Shown here piece after piece: positions 18,233-27,638 of a DNA stretch of 64,000 nucleotides; the stretch's first letter is position 1; each line of letters begins with the position of its first letter. Below the pieces are notes generated by a model that saw nothing but the letters and a program-made list of their open reading frames with translations, was not told where the DNA came from and did not search any database. A program made the position numbers and the translations under genes. The stretch comes from an uncultured Agathobaculum sp. (GTDB taxonomy: Bacteria > Bacillota > Clostridia > Oscillospirales > Butyricicoccaceae): positions 17,921 to 81,920 of the forward strand of contig CALWUJ010000007.1 of the NCBI GenBank assembly GCA_944384725.1, in the 5' to 3' direction.

Positions 18233-20950
18233 TTACTCCGCGTCAACACGACCGCCAGACGGCAGAACAAGACCAGTATTGTCAACCTTGTTGTTGGTGT
18301 CAACAAAGATTGCAACAACTTCCTTATCGCTGTTCAGAACATAGATAATGTTCGCATCTGCAGGCTTGGTAGCCGTGATCGAAGCATTAACGAATGCCTT
18401 GGTAACCGTGGATACACCCTCAACCAGCTTCTTATCCTTGGTGTTAACGCCAATGATAACAACGTCGCTGGAAACCTTGTAGGTGTTGGTGCCGCCGTTT
18501 ACAGTATCGCTCGGATCCTTGTACAGAGTCAGAATAGAACGATTTGCATCGTACGCGCTGACAGCTGCGATGTTGCCGGCGGTGAGGACGTCAAGGTCAT
18601 TTACATCGGTTACACCATTGGTGCCCGGGATGAACTTAACAAATGCGCCCTTCTGAACACCGGACGGAGTGCTGCTGGTCTCAACCTTAACGGTTACAGT
18701 TTCGGTGCCGGTCCAGACAGAGAACTCACGGTACTCAGTGCCGTCAACCTTGCTTGCCTGTACGTCGTCTACTACATAGCCATACTGCTCGTTGGTGGTT
18801 GCAGCACCCGGCTTAGAGTTGGTCTCAACATACAGTGCAACGATTTCATCATCATCATTGAGAACGTACTCGATATCGGTGTAGGTACCAGAAGTAACGT
18901 CCGCAACATTGATGGTCTTCAGATCGTTGATGTTATAAACGTAGTTGGAAGCCTTATCAGCAGCGTATACAAAGATAGCTGCATCCTCAGCTACAACATA
19001 AGAGCTGCCATCAACATAAACGGTCTTGTTGTCGGCGTTGTAGAACTTCGGAGTAGTTGCACCGTCGCCGATGGTGGAAGCAACATCGTTGAAGCGCAGA
19101 CCAGTTACAGCCTCGCCGCCGTTCTGCGGAGTACCACCAGCAGCCTGAGTACCATTCTTCAGCTGGATCTTGTTGTCGCCAACCATCGTGAAGGCATACA
19201 GACGGTCAGTCTTATTGGTGGAAGTAGTTACTGCAGTATTCAGGTAAGTGTAATCAGCGCCCTTGCCGTCTGCGTCATCGTAGACATAAACAGCCTCAGT
19301 GCCGTCACCCTTCAGAACCTTAACTTCATCATTGATATTGTTCAGAGCAGTCTTGGTGATCAGCGCAATATCCTTGGAAGAAGCGGAAACCTGCTTAGCA
19401 GCTACCCAGTAACCGTTGTACATTACAAAGTCGTAAGTAGCGCCCAGATCAACGATATCCTTGTAGTTGCTGTCGGAACGGGTCAGCTTGTTGTTGTGAC
19501 CAGCATACTTAGCGTAAGAACCATCAATCTGAACCTGCTTGTCGCCGGTAGTAGTCATGTTCTTAACGTTAGATGCGGCAACACCAGCAGCAACTTCAGC
19601 CTTCTCGATCACATTGTAAGCGTCATCGCTGTTGTAAGCATTCGCATACAGGGTGGTCAGAGCAACAACGTCGCCAACTGCAACGTTGGAGTCCAGAGAC
19701 AGCTTGTCGTTGATGTCGATGGTGCCCAGGCCAGCCAGAGAGATCTTGGTGGTGGTCAGACCGGTTACCTGATAGAAGTCAACGTGGTTGACGTAAACGG
19801 ACTTTACATCGCCCTTATCGTTCAGAACCAGCTTGATGGTATCAGCAGAATTCGTCTTCAGCTTGCTGTCGAAATCTGCAACACCAGTAATCGTCTTAAA
19901 CACAGAATCATCCAGATTCTGGTACACATTAATGTTGCCAGCCAGCTTGTACTTGACATCGTTAACCTTGATCTTGGAGCCATCGTTGTCGCCGATGTCG
20001 CCCAGAACAGCCTCAACAGTGGAGGTCTCGCCGGACAGGGTGATGCCGTAGATGGTATCATACTTATCAAGGCCTTTCTTGCCGTCCTTGCTGTCCTTGT
20101 ACAGAACCTTAACGGACTCACCGATCCAGTCGTTGCCGTTCTCCGGAACGAAGGTGATGATATTGTTGCCAACCATGGACTGACCAGCAGTCAGGCCAGT
20201 GTTAACCTTGCTGTCGCCCTCGAAGGTAGCGGTAGCTTCTTCCAGACCCATGTACTTCTTGGCAACAGTTACGTAAGACAGACCAACAGCCACGTTGTTG
20301 TTGTCATACTTGTAGTCAACAACGTCTTCGTAGCCGTTAGCGTCGTCACTCCAGCGAACAGTGCCTGCCCACAGGGTGTTGTACAGCAGCTGAGCCGCGA
20401 ACTGACGATCGCAGCCGCCAGTGATGGAGATGGAGTAGTTGGAGAACAGATCCTTCTGGGTAGCCAGATTGATGGTGTTGGTAGACCAAGCAGAGCCCTT
20501 CAGGCCAGCCTTCTCAGCATCGTAGCCGATCAGAACGAGAGCCATCTTAGCAGCCTCGGTGCCGGTTACGGTAGCGTCCGGGTCAAACTTAGTCGCGGAC
20601 TTACCAGCGATGATGCCGTTGGCATAGCAGTACGCGATGTAGCCCTTAGCCCAGTGGTTGACGTTCTCAACGTCGGTGAACGGGGTCTTGTAGCCCTCGT
20701 ACTGGGTTACTACGTCAGAACCGCCATTGCGGATAACGTAGATCATCTTGGCCATCTCTGCACGAGTGACCGTTGCGTCAGGCTGGAAAGAGCCATCTTC
20801 ATAGCCCTTGATTACGCCCAGCGCAGTGAGCATATCCACAGCTTCGGTCTGAGAGATATCAGCCGAATCCGTGAACGCCGCACCAGCAAACATGGTGAAC
20901 GCGCAAGCGAACGCCAGCACCAGTGCGAGAACCTTTTTGAGATTCTTCAT
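18233..20950 (-). CDS. major S-layer-type protein with N-terminal SLH domains
   Basis: A 905-aa exported protein. The signal peptide covers residues 1-25 (KKVLALVLAFACAFTMFAGA). SLH repeats lie at about 28-80 (LTALGVIKGYEDGSFQPDAT) and 90-145 (HWAKGYIAYCYANGIIAGKS), with a third, weaker one to about 190. The remaining 700 residues are Thr/Val/Asp/Asn-rich, typical of self-assembling S-layer lattice domains, with no catalytic motif. A strong promoter, AAGGAGG ribosome site and strongly biased codon choice, which keeps the opposite strand open for hundreds of codons, all point to very high expression. Confidence 0.88.
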   Translation of the reverse strand: MKNLKKVLALVLAFACAFTMFAGAAFTDSADISQTEAVDMLTALGVIKGYEDGSFQPDATVTRAEMAKMIYVIRNGGSDVVTQYEGYKTPFTDVENVNHWAKGYIAYCYANGIIAGKSATKFDPDATVTGTEAAKMALVLIGYDAEKAGLKGSAWSTNTINLATQKDLFSNYSISITGGCDRQFAAQLLYNTLWAGTVRWSDDANGYEDVVDYKYDNNNVAVGLSYVTVAKKYMGLEEATATFEGDSKVNTGLTAGQSMVGNNIITFVPENGNDWIGESVKVLYKDSKDGKKGLDKYDTIYGITLSGETSTVEAVLGDIGDNDGSKIKVNDVKYKLAGNINVYQNLDDSVFKTITGVADFDSKLKTNSADTIKLVLNDKGDVKSVYVNHVDFYQVTGLTTTKISLAGLGTIDINDKLSLDSNVAVGDVVALTTLYANAYNSDDAYNVIEKAEVAAGVAASNVKNMTTTGDKQVQIDGSYAKYAGHNNKLTRSDSNYKDIVDLGATYDFVMYNGYWVAAKQVSASSKDIALITKTALNNINDEVKVLKGDGTEAVYVYDDADGKGADYTYLNTAVTTSTNKTDRLYAFTMVGDNKIQLKNGTQAAGGTPQNGGEAVTGLRFNDVASTIGDGATTPKFYNADNKTVYVDGSSYVVAEDAAIFVYAADKASNYVYNINDLKTINVADVTSGTYTDIEYVLNDDDEIVALYVETNSKPGAATTNEQYGYVVDDVQASKVDGTEYREFSVWTGTETVTVKVETSSTPSGVQKGAFVKFIPGTNGVTDVNDLDVLTAGNIAAVSAYDANRSILTLYKDPSDTVNGGTNTYKVSSDVVIIGVNTKDKKLVEGVSTVTKAFVNASITATKPADANIIYVLNSDKEVVAIFVDTNNKVDNTGLVLPSGGRVDAE

Positions 20951-20998
20951 GGGTTTTTTCCTCCTTAAATTTTTTGAGCTTTCGCTCTTACGGTGACT

Positions 20999-21027
20999 AT
21001 GATATCATAGGTTTCAGGGGCGGTCAA
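20999..21027 (-). promoter_or_regulatory. promoter of the S-layer gene
   Basis: TTGACC (21027-21022), 17-base spacer, TATCAT (21004-20999), then a leader of about 45 bases with AAGGAGG before the ATG. Confidence 0.7.
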
Positions 21028-21432
21028 GTAAAATGCCGCGAATGTAACACGGGTGTAATATTGCAACATACTGTAATTTTTCACGTTTTATATTGTATTC
21101 CAGGGGACATGCGTGCACTTTTCAATCAGGGCATGGGAAGGCTGGGACATGTGTTTTGCCCTCTATACCTTATTATATATAGGTGCTGCTGTACCATATG
21201 GTGCGGTAACGATTCCTGTTTTCCCTGCTTGAGTAACAAGATGGTGTGCATGCCTCTCCCCTCGTATTGTATGAAAAACAGAGGTGGTTTGAGACATTAG
21301 TACTATTACACCGAACGCCGAAAACAGACAGCATTATATTTTATTTATACTTTCCGCGTTTTTCTTTTTTATAAAAATGATGTAAATTTCATAAATTATG
21401 GAATTTATATTTAGTAAATACATTCAGCGAAA
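21028..21432. other. AT-rich intergenic region
   Basis: About 400 bases upstream of the S-layer promoter. Composition becomes strongly AT-rich from 21310. I see no gene, RNA motif or repeat; upstream activating sequence for the S-layer promoter is possible. Confidence 0.4.
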
Positions 21433-21465
21433 AAAGCGCAAGAGCAATATTTGCTCTTGCGCTTT
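21433..21465. terminator. bidirectional-looking terminator after the O-antigen-ligase-like gene
   Basis: Fifteen-bp perfect stem 21433-21447 with 21451-21465, loop of 3. On the minus strand it is followed by TTTTT, 30 bases past the stop. Confidence 0.9.
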
Positions 21466-21494
21466 CTATGCTGCCGGGAGAAAATATGACCCAG

Positions 21495-24248
21495 TTATTG
21501 TTTGATATACGTCATTTGATTGACTGTTGTGCCAGCTTTGATATTCAGCACAATTTCAGTCGGCGAAGTGCCCCATTCATCATATGCCGGACACAGGCCG
21601 GTTGCCGTGTCAAGGGTCGTGGGATTGCCATTGAGTGTGACACTGATGCCATTCAGATCAGATGCGTTAATATAGAGGGGATAATAGCCCTCATTAGGAA
21701 CTTGCGTGGTAAACAGAATGGTGCAGTCTGTTTCAGCGGTGAAAGCACCGTTTTCCTGCCAGTTCACTGTGCCTGCCTGTACGGTAGCACAGTCGGGCAC
21801 ACCGTTACCATCCGCATCCGGCAGAGCGCTGGTGTCCAAACCGGTTTGTGACAGAATGTTGAGCGCCTCCGAGGTGTCATACGGATTGAGTGCAGCAACA
21901 GCCAGCAGACGGTTGAGGAAAGCGTTATTGGATGTGGTCAGAAGCACATTGTCAAGCTGGTCGGCGTTGGTTTGACATAAACGTTCATAGCCGGTAACCA
22001 TGCGACGAACATAACTGTCATCCATCAGAATTTGAACGGCTGTCATATTGCCGACCGGATCTAACATGGTCCCATACAAGTCAAACATTTGCTGCCAGAC
22101 TTCAGCATCGGCACGCATGTAGGCAATACCGTGGTCAAGCGTGTCAAGCGCCTGTGTGTACTGGCCGCTGGAGACATAGTATTGTGCCAGCGGAATAGTG
22201 ATCGAGTTAGATTCCACCGTGGACAGATCAGCCGCGTATTGATCGGCTACGCCCGCTTCATTGCCGCCGGACATTAAATAAGACAATTTGTAGTCATTTT
22301 TCTCAAACAAGTCAATGGCGGCACAGGTTTTGAGATCGTCGAGCGTCAGGTCTTCCCCCATGAAAATGCTTTGTGCAATCAGGTTCAGGCCAATCAGAAC
22401 GACGAAAATAGCAGAAAACGCAGTCACCGGCCAGCGTACCGCGCCGCCGTTGCTGCTTTGCGGCTGTTTGAGCCGCAGGCAGTCGCCGCAATAGAGGGTG
22501 ACGAGCGCCAACACTGCAAAGAACATGGGTAAGCAGCAGCCGACCGACCAGATGACGTCGGTGATTGCCTGACCGAACATTTGCAGCACGCAGGCAGCCA
22601 GAAGCATAACGGCCAGCGGCTTTTCCTTGCGGCTTTTGACCAGCGCCCAGATGGACGTGCCAAGCATGGCAAGAAAAGCGGCCAGACCCAGCACACCAAG
22701 GTCACAGAGCGCCTCCACATAGTGGTTGTGCGCGTATTTGGTTTCGTAATAGTAATCCTGTACCGAAGCGACACCGTTTTCAAAGCCGCCCAGACCACGG
22801 CCAAAGACCGGTGCGGTGAGCCACAGCTTGATGGCATCCTGACGATAAACGCCGCGCTGTACGACGTTACCATTTGCAAACAAGTCCTGAATACGGTCAG
22901 CGATAAAAGCAGGCAGCAGCTTATAGCCCAATTTGACGCTGCCTTCCTGCGCGCCGGAGTAGGTGGCGCTCTGTACGGTCACACCCGGCTCCGTGCAGGA
23001 AAAGTAGAAGAATACGATTTCACTGTCCTTAGGCACCGTAAAGGATACCGGCGCATCCGAAGAACCACTGTTCAGGTTGGTCTCATTGTTCTGGATCAGA
23101 TTGCTGGTGTTTTTATAAGCAACGCGCACCTGAACGGGTGCAGTTGCCTCCATGGTCAGTGTGTAATCACCGGCCGGCAGATTAGCGGTACGGCGGAAAT
23201 CGCCTTCGGTGCCGAAAGTATAGGCACCGGTGACGTTGAGTGCAGCAATCAAATAAATGACGGCAACAACAATGATTCCCGCAATGATGCCGATCATCAA
23301 TTTTGCTTTGCTATTGAGCACGGCAGCAACTTTGTCACGCACATAGAGTTCCAACACACAGGCAAGGACGCAGCCAACCACCAGCATCAGCATAGGCAAG
23401 GGAGAACCGGTCACAGTATCACCGAAGCCCTTGACTGAAATGCCGCCGGCAATCAGTGCAACCACTGCGGTTTGGATCAGCAGGAGGAATAGACCGATGC
23501 GGCTTTCTTTGGGGCTGAGTGCCAGCATCAGCAGGCAAGCGACCACAAAAACACCGAGCGAACCCATAGAGAAAGCTAATAGGTACGAAATCGCGTTGAC
23601 CATCAGCAGAATCGTGCATAATATCTTTTGCCGACGGGTTTCCGAGGTCACTACCAGCCAGAGCGACAGCAGGCAGGCGATAGACATCAGACCGGCATAG
23701 GTATTCGGGTTGCCAACGATCGTGCTCAGACGGGCATAGAAGGTGGAGCCGGTATCAGCGTACCCCGGACCGATTGCCTCCATCCATGCGCGGAATGGCC
23801 GCATGAGAATGTTGCAGGAAGCAGCATCAATGGACAGAACGCCGACCGGTGCAGCAGCACAGGCCATGACGGCAGCGGTGCGTCGGAAGGAAAGCTTGCT
23901 TTCCTTAGCATATAGCACAATCGCCATAAAGACTGCAAAAGCGATTAGCAGGCAGGAAAACTCTGCAATCGCAAATTTGCCGGATTTGGCATACAGGGTA
24001 GAAATGCCTGCCAGCAGCATATAGGCAAACAGAGCCAGAGCCGGAGGAGTCAGCAAGCGCTTGACGCGCTGCTTGTCCGCAAACACCAGCATACACAGAA
24101 TGGCGGCGCCGCCCAACAGGCCGATGACCTTTTCCGTAAAGTAATTGCCGTTGTTCGCCATACAAATAACGGCAAACAGAACGACTGCCGCTGAAATATA
24201 CAGTCCCAAGCGGACAGAAGGGGTGGATTGAGCTGATTTTTGTTTCAT
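21495..24248 (-). CDS. O-antigen ligase / Wzy-like membrane protein
   Basis: A 917-aa multipass membrane protein with roughly a dozen helices. The Wzy_C/O-antigen ligase core lies around residues 180-600: VGNPNTYAGLMSIACLLSLW in the first half and the conserved RGLGGFENG then YAHNHYVEALCDLGVLGL near 500. The His-rich loop (AHNHY) is characteristic. After about residue 600 there is a periplasmic region with TPR-like helices (YYVSSGQYTQALDTLDHGIA) and a terminal beta domain. Lipid-linked polymer polymerisation or transfer to a surface acceptor is expected. It probably shares a transcript with the GT4 gene upstream. Confidence 0.87.
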   Translation of the reverse strand: MKQKSAQSTPSVRLGLYISAAVVLFAVICMANNGNYFTEKVIGLLGGAAILCMLVFADKQRVKRLLTPPALALFAYMLLAGISTLYAKSGKFAIAEFSCLLIAFAVFMAIVLYAKESKLSFRRTAAVMACAAAPVGVLSIDAASCNILMRPFRAWMEAIGPGYADTGSTFYARLSTIVGNPNTYAGLMSIACLLSLWLVVTSETRRQKILCTILLMVNAISYLLAFSMGSLGVFVVACLLMLALSPKESRIGLFLLLIQTAVVALIAGGISVKGFGDTVTGSPLPMLMLVVGCVLACVLELYVRDKVAAVLNSKAKLMIGIIAGIIVVAVIYLIAALNVTGAYTFGTEGDFRRTANLPAGDYTLTMEATAPVQVRVAYKNTSNLIQNNETNLNSGSSDAPVSFTVPKDSEIVFFYFSCTEPGVTVQSATYSGAQEGSVKLGYKLLPAFIADRIQDLFANGNVVQRGVYRQDAIKLWLTAPVFGRGLGGFENGVASVQDYYYETKYAHNHYVEALCDLGVLGLAAFLAMLGTSIWALVKSRKEKPLAVMLLAACVLQMFGQAITDVIWSVGCCLPMFFAVLALVTLYCGDCLRLKQPQSSNGGAVRWPVTAFSAIFVVLIGLNLIAQSIFMGEDLTLDDLKTCAAIDLFEKNDYKLSYLMSGGNEAGVADQYAADLSTVESNSITIPLAQYYVSSGQYTQALDTLDHGIAYMRADAEVWQQMFDLYGTMLDPVGNMTAVQILMDDSYVRRMVTGYERLCQTNADQLDNVLLTTSNNAFLNRLLAVAALNPYDTSEALNILSQTGLDTSALPDADGNGVPDCATVQAGTVNWQENGAFTAETDCTILFTTQVPNEGYYPLYINASDLNGISVTLNGNPTTLDTATGLCPAYDEWGTSPTEIVLNIKAGTTVNQMTYIKQ

Positions 24249-24314
24249 TCGATAACCTCCATGGTGAAGCCGACTGAAATCAGCCGGGATATTCCGTAAA
24301 GTGATGCGGGGATG

Positions 24315-25439
24315 TTATACATCCAGACCGGCGGCCTGACGATAGAGCGTGGTCAGTTCCTCAAAGACCGGTTGGATGTCAAACGGCAGAATCGCTTGCC
24401 GTGCGGCCAGTCCCATCTGCTGGCGGCGTTGTGGGTTGTCCAGCTGATGGACGGCGCCGGAAAAAGCGTCTGCGTCCCCAAACGGATAAAGCAGCCCGGT
24501 CACGCCGGGATGCACCAAGTCCTGATGCCCTTTCACATCGCTGGCAATCACAGGCAGGCCACAGGCCATTGCCTCCATGATATTGAATGGCAAACCTTCG
24601 CTGCGGCTGGATGAGACGCAGAGATCGGCAGCCTGATAATAGTCCTTCGTGTTCTGTACAAAGCCGGGGAAATGCACACGCGACGCAACGCCCAGCGTTT
24701 CTGCAAGGGCTCTGCATTCCTCCAGACGCTCACCACGGCCGGGCAATACCAAAACCGTGTTTTCCGGCAAACGTGGCATCGCCTGAATCAGCGTAGATTG
24801 GTTTTTGCGCCCGGAAAACTCAGCTGCATACACCAGTATCAGAGCGGACGGATCGAGCCCGAGCTGTGTCCGCAGCTGTGCTTTGTGTGCCTCGTCCGGC
24901 GGGGTAAAATGCGTTGTATCAATGCCCATGCCGCGCGTAAAGCGGATATCTTTGCCCAGCGCATAGTGATGCGCGATGTCATCATCCTGCCGGTTCATGG
25001 TCAGCAGCCAGTCGGTGACAGGTGCGGTCAGCCGTTCGGCAGAGAGCAGCAGCTGGCGTTTGAGTAGCGGTGTGGCGTCGTCAAACAAATAGCCATGCAC
25101 GGTGTTCATCACAACCGGGCGGCCTTTCCAAGCCGGCCGCAGCGCAAGCCGCGCAAAGAAAGCCGCAAGCGAGGTGTGCAGACTGACCAGCGCATAGTCC
25201 TCACGGCGCAGCAAGGCTCGCAGCTGATGAGCGGCAAAAACATTGTGCGGGGAAAACATGCGTTTTTCCAGCGGCAGCGGAATAAAGCGACTGACTCCAT
25301 CCAGCGCACAAGGCTCGCCGCCTGCAGCGGCATGTACTTCGCAGCCTTGCCGGGCGAACCAGCGCAAATAGGGCCGATGAAACGAGGCGAGATGTCCGAA
25401 GGAGGAAGCGACATAGAGAATTTTCCGATTTGCTCCCAT
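24315..25439 (-). CDS. glycosyltransferase family 4
   Basis: A 374-aa cytoplasmic GT-B transferase. The N-terminal domain begins KILYVASSFGHLASFHRPYL. The C-terminal GT4 domain shows YAAEFSGRKNQSTLIQA, VHFPGFVQNTKDYYQAADLCV, and the donor-binding E-x7-E (SRSEGLPFNIMEAMACGLPVI). The likely start is ATG 25439; a GTG at 25451 is in frame. It lies 66 bases upstream of the ligase-like gene in the same direction. An intrinsic terminator sits between its promoter and its start, so expression probably depends on antitermination. Confidence 0.9.
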   Translation of the reverse strand: MGANRKILYVASSFGHLASFHRPYLRWFARQGCEVHAAAGGEPCALDGVSRFIPLPLEKRMFSPHNVFAAHQLRALLRREDYALVSLHTSLAAFFARLALRPAWKGRPVVMNTVHGYLFDDATPLLKRQLLLSAERLTAPVTDWLLTMNRQDDDIAHHYALGKDIRFTRGMGIDTTHFTPPDEAHKAQLRTQLGLDPSALILVYAAEFSGRKNQSTLIQAMPRLPENTVLVLPGRGERLEECRALAETLGVASRVHFPGFVQNTKDYYQAADLCVSSSRSEGLPFNIMEAMACGLPVIASDVKGHQDLVHPGVTGLLYPFGDADAFSGAVHQLDNPQRRQQMGLAARQAILPFDIQPVFEELTTLYRQAAGLDV

Positions 25440-25462
25440 GAACCATATCACACACTTTCAAT

Positions 25463-25492
25463 AAAAAACGCAGGCAACTCCTTCTGCCTGCG
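25463..25492 (-). terminator. leader terminator upstream of the GT4 gene
   Basis: On the minus strand, CGCAGGCA (25492-25485) pairs with TGCCTGCG (25476-25469) around an 8-base loop, then TTTTTT (25468-25463). It lies about 12 bases after the predicted transcription start and 24 bases before the GT4 ATG. Confidence 0.75.
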
Positions 25493-25510
25493 CAGTATAC
25501 TCCTACTGGA

Positions 25511-25539
25511 ATATTACTCCAAAGTGCATCTTTTGTCAA
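25511..25539 (-). promoter_or_regulatory. consensus promoter for the GT4/ligase transcript
   Basis: TTGACA (25539-25534), exact 17-base spacer, TATAAT-like TAATAT (25516-25511). The only genes downstream are GT4 and the ligase-like protein. Confidence 0.8.
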
Positions 25540-25634
25540 GTAAAAGGGCAGATAAGGTGGAAATTTCCTGTGAAGTATGATATTATGGAAACACTTATGT
25601 GTAAAAGATTTTATATCGTCAGGAGGCACGGCAT

Positions 25635-27011
25635 TTGATTAAGGAAAATCAGCGCACACTCAACCAGATCAACGGGTTGACGGATGTGCTTATTCTGTTC
25701 CCCTGCATGATTTTGGCATATTTCATCCGTTTCGTGCTGTTTCAGGGAGAACCCGGCCATATCGGCCTATCCTATTATATATATACAGTGTTGTGCATGT
25801 CGCCGCTATTCTGGCTGCTGTATGGTTTGACGGGCCTGTATGATTCGTTTCGATCGAAAAATTTCCTGACGGAATTTAGTCTGCTGCTCCGTTGTAACCT
25901 GCTTCTGTTTGGCGTGATGCTCGCGTTCTTCTTTGTGTTTAAGGAATTCCACCTTTCCCGTTGGACGCTTCTGATCTTTTTTGTGCTGGCGACGATGGCA
26001 GTATCAACCAAGCGGTGGCTGCTGCGGCGCGTGCTTCGCGCGTTCCGCGAAAAGGGTTATAACCTCAAGCATGTGCTGCTCGTTGGCTGCGGCGAACAAG
26101 CGCAAATGTATTACGAGGCTATTCAGCGTGATCGTACGTTGGGATTAAGCGTGGATCACTATCTGGCGCCGCACGATTCTCTGCCGGGCTTGTCCTATCT
26201 GGGCACTTATGAAGCGTTTCCGCGCGTATTGGAACGCACCAGCCCGGACGAAGTGGTCATTGCGTTGGAGGCGGACGAATATCGCTATTTGCCTAACATC
26301 ATTATGAATAGTGAGAAAAATGGTGTAAAAGTTTCGCTTATTCCATTTTATAATAAATATATGCCTTCTCATCCGGTGTTTGACGAAGTGGGTGGGGTTT
26401 CACTGGTCAACATCCGGCATATCCCGCTGGACAATATCGGCAACGCTTTTCTCAAGCGGGCGATGGATATTGTCGGCTCCCTGCTGCTGATCGTGCTGAC
26501 CTCGCCGCTCATGCTGTTTGCTGCGGTGGGTGTGCGCTTGTCCTCTCCCGGACCGATCCTGTTCCGGCAGGAACGGGTGGGACTGAATAAAAAGCCGTTT
26601 TATATGTACAAGTTCCGCTCTATGCGGGTCAATGACAAGCAGACGACTGGATGGAGCACCAACAGCGACCCGCGCAAGACCCGTTTCGGCGCGTTTATCC
26701 GTAAATTCTCGATTGATGAGCTGCCGCAATTTTTCAACGTCTTAAAAGGGGACATGAGTCTGGTCGGGCCGCGTCCCGAGCTGCCTTATTTCGTCAATCA
26801 GTTCAAGGAAACCGTGCCGCTGTATATGGTCAAGCATCAGGTACGTCCGGGCATCACCGGCTGGGCGCAGGTCAATGGTTTCCGCGGCGATACTTCGATT
26901 CAGGGGCGTATTGAGCATGATCTCTATTATATCGAAAACTGGACACTGTTGTTTGACATCAAAATCCTGTTCCTGACAGTATTCCGTTTCTCCAACAGCG
27001 AAAAGATGTAG
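25635..27011 (+). CDS. undecaprenyl-phosphate sugar phosphotransferase (WbaP/EpsE-like)
   Basis: A 458-aa membrane enzyme that would load the first sugar-1-phosphate onto the lipid carrier. Four N-terminal helices (about 10-120) precede a nucleotide-binding-like domain ([17 protein letters not shown]), then a fifth helix ([20 protein letters not shown]). The catalytic C-terminus carries [52 protein letters not shown] and [15 protein letters not shown]. The start is an unusual TTG at 25635, 9 bases after AGGAGG; the next in-frame ATG would delete the first helix. It is divergent from GT4. Confidence 0.93.
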   Translation: MIKENQRTLNQINGLTDVLILFPCMILAYFIRFVLFQGEPGHIGLSYYIYTVLCMSPLFWLLYGLTGLYDSFRSKNFLTEFSLLLRCNLLLFGVMLAFFFVFKEFHLSRWTLLIFFVLATMAVSTKRWLLRRVLRAFREKGYNLKHVLLVGCGEQAQMYYEAIQRDRTLGLSVDHYLAPHDSLPGLSYLGTYEAFPRVLERTSPDEVVIALEADEYRYLPNIIMNSEKNGVKVSLIPFYNKYMPSHPVFDEVGGVSLVNIRHIPLDNIGNAFLKRAMDIVGSLLLIVLTSPLMLFAAVGVRLSSPGPILFRQERVGLNKKPFYMYKFRSMRVNDKQTTGWSTNSDPRKTRFGAFIRKFSIDELPQFFNVLKGDMSLVGPRPELPYFVNQFKETVPLYMVKHQVRPGITGWAQVNGFRGDTSIQGRIEHDLYYIENWTLLFDIKILFLTVFRFSNSEKM

Positions 27012-27103
27012 TGCATCGGGGCTGCATGACTGCAACTGAAATAGGCGCAGTTCCAGATCCGCAATGCACTGGCACTACCTTGGCCTGAATAAGTCATTTA
27101 CTC

Positions 27104-27172
27104 ATGAAGGATATGGTCCCCTCTCGTCAAGTTGTTGAACTTTAACCGATGAGACCTTATCCTTCATTTTTT
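27104..27172 (+). terminator. branched intrinsic terminator after the sugar phosphotransferase gene
   Basis: ATGAAGGATA (27104-27113) pairs with TATCCTTCAT (27158-27167), extended by GGTC/GACC, enclosing an inner AAGTT/AACTT hairpin, then a T6 run. Confidence 0.8.
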
Positions 27173-27218
27173 ATTCAACTGGATTATACGTGTAATCCGT
27201 CCTCACAAAGCAAATCTG

Positions 27219-27245
27219 AGCTGCCGAAACCCACTTTCGGCAGCT
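27219..27245. terminator. inverted repeat, possible terminator of the DUF1622 gene
   Basis: AGCTGCCGAAA (27219-27229) pairs with TTTCGGCAGCT (27235-27245), loop 5. The T-tract on either side is weak. Confidence 0.5.
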
Positions 27246-27270
27246 CTGATGAAACGGTACATCTTTCTTT

Positions 27271-27612
27271 TTATTCTTTCGATGCTTCCACCGCAGCCTG
27301 TTCCTCATTCTTGATCTCCCAGTGAATGAGGACGGTCAGCGCCGCGCGCAGCAGAATGATCGCACCAACCAGACCGATCTCCTTGAACTCACGCACAATT
27401 ACCGTGCGCAGGATCTCGCTGCCCAGCTTAAACTCCAGTCCGAGGGATAACCCTTTCGCAAGCGACAGACGGGTCAACGGGTCACGATGGACATAATACC
27501 ACACTCCCCGCACGCCTGCGACGATAATCACAATCACGCCGACGTATTCAAACAGCAGGATCGCCCATGAAATCAAGTGCTCCAGCAACTGCTCTGCCGC
27601 CGCCACGGTCAT
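27271..27612 (-). CDS. DUF1622-like small membrane protein
   Basis: A 113-aa inner-membrane protein with helices at about 14-34 and 72-95. The pattern FEYVGVIVIIVAGVRGVWYY followed by LSLAKGLSLGLEFKLGSEILRT matches the DUF1622 family, whose function is unknown. The C-terminus is charged (KNEEQAAVEASKE). It lies 26 bases downstream of the TrpB2 gene in the same direction and may be read from the T-box-controlled transcript; there is no functional reason for the link that I can see. Confidence 0.8.
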   Translation of the reverse strand: MTVAAAEQLLEHLISWAILLFEYVGVIVIIVAGVRGVWYYVHRDPLTRLSLAKGLSLGLEFKLGSEILRTVIVREFKEIGLVGAIILLRAALTVLIHWEIKNEEQAAVEASKE

Positions 27613-27638
27613 CTCCCCTTTTCTGGTTGCTATCCTTA

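Noticed and set aside
19496-20968. 490-codon open frame on the plus strand
   Set aside because: It is antisense to the S-layer gene, whose biased codons leave this frame open. The protein is a low-complexity Val/Asn/Gln mix without a ribosome site or family match.
20974-21300. 108-codon frame upstream of the S-layer gene
   Set aside because: It starts inside the S-layer promoter and leader on the opposite strand, without a ribosome site or domain.
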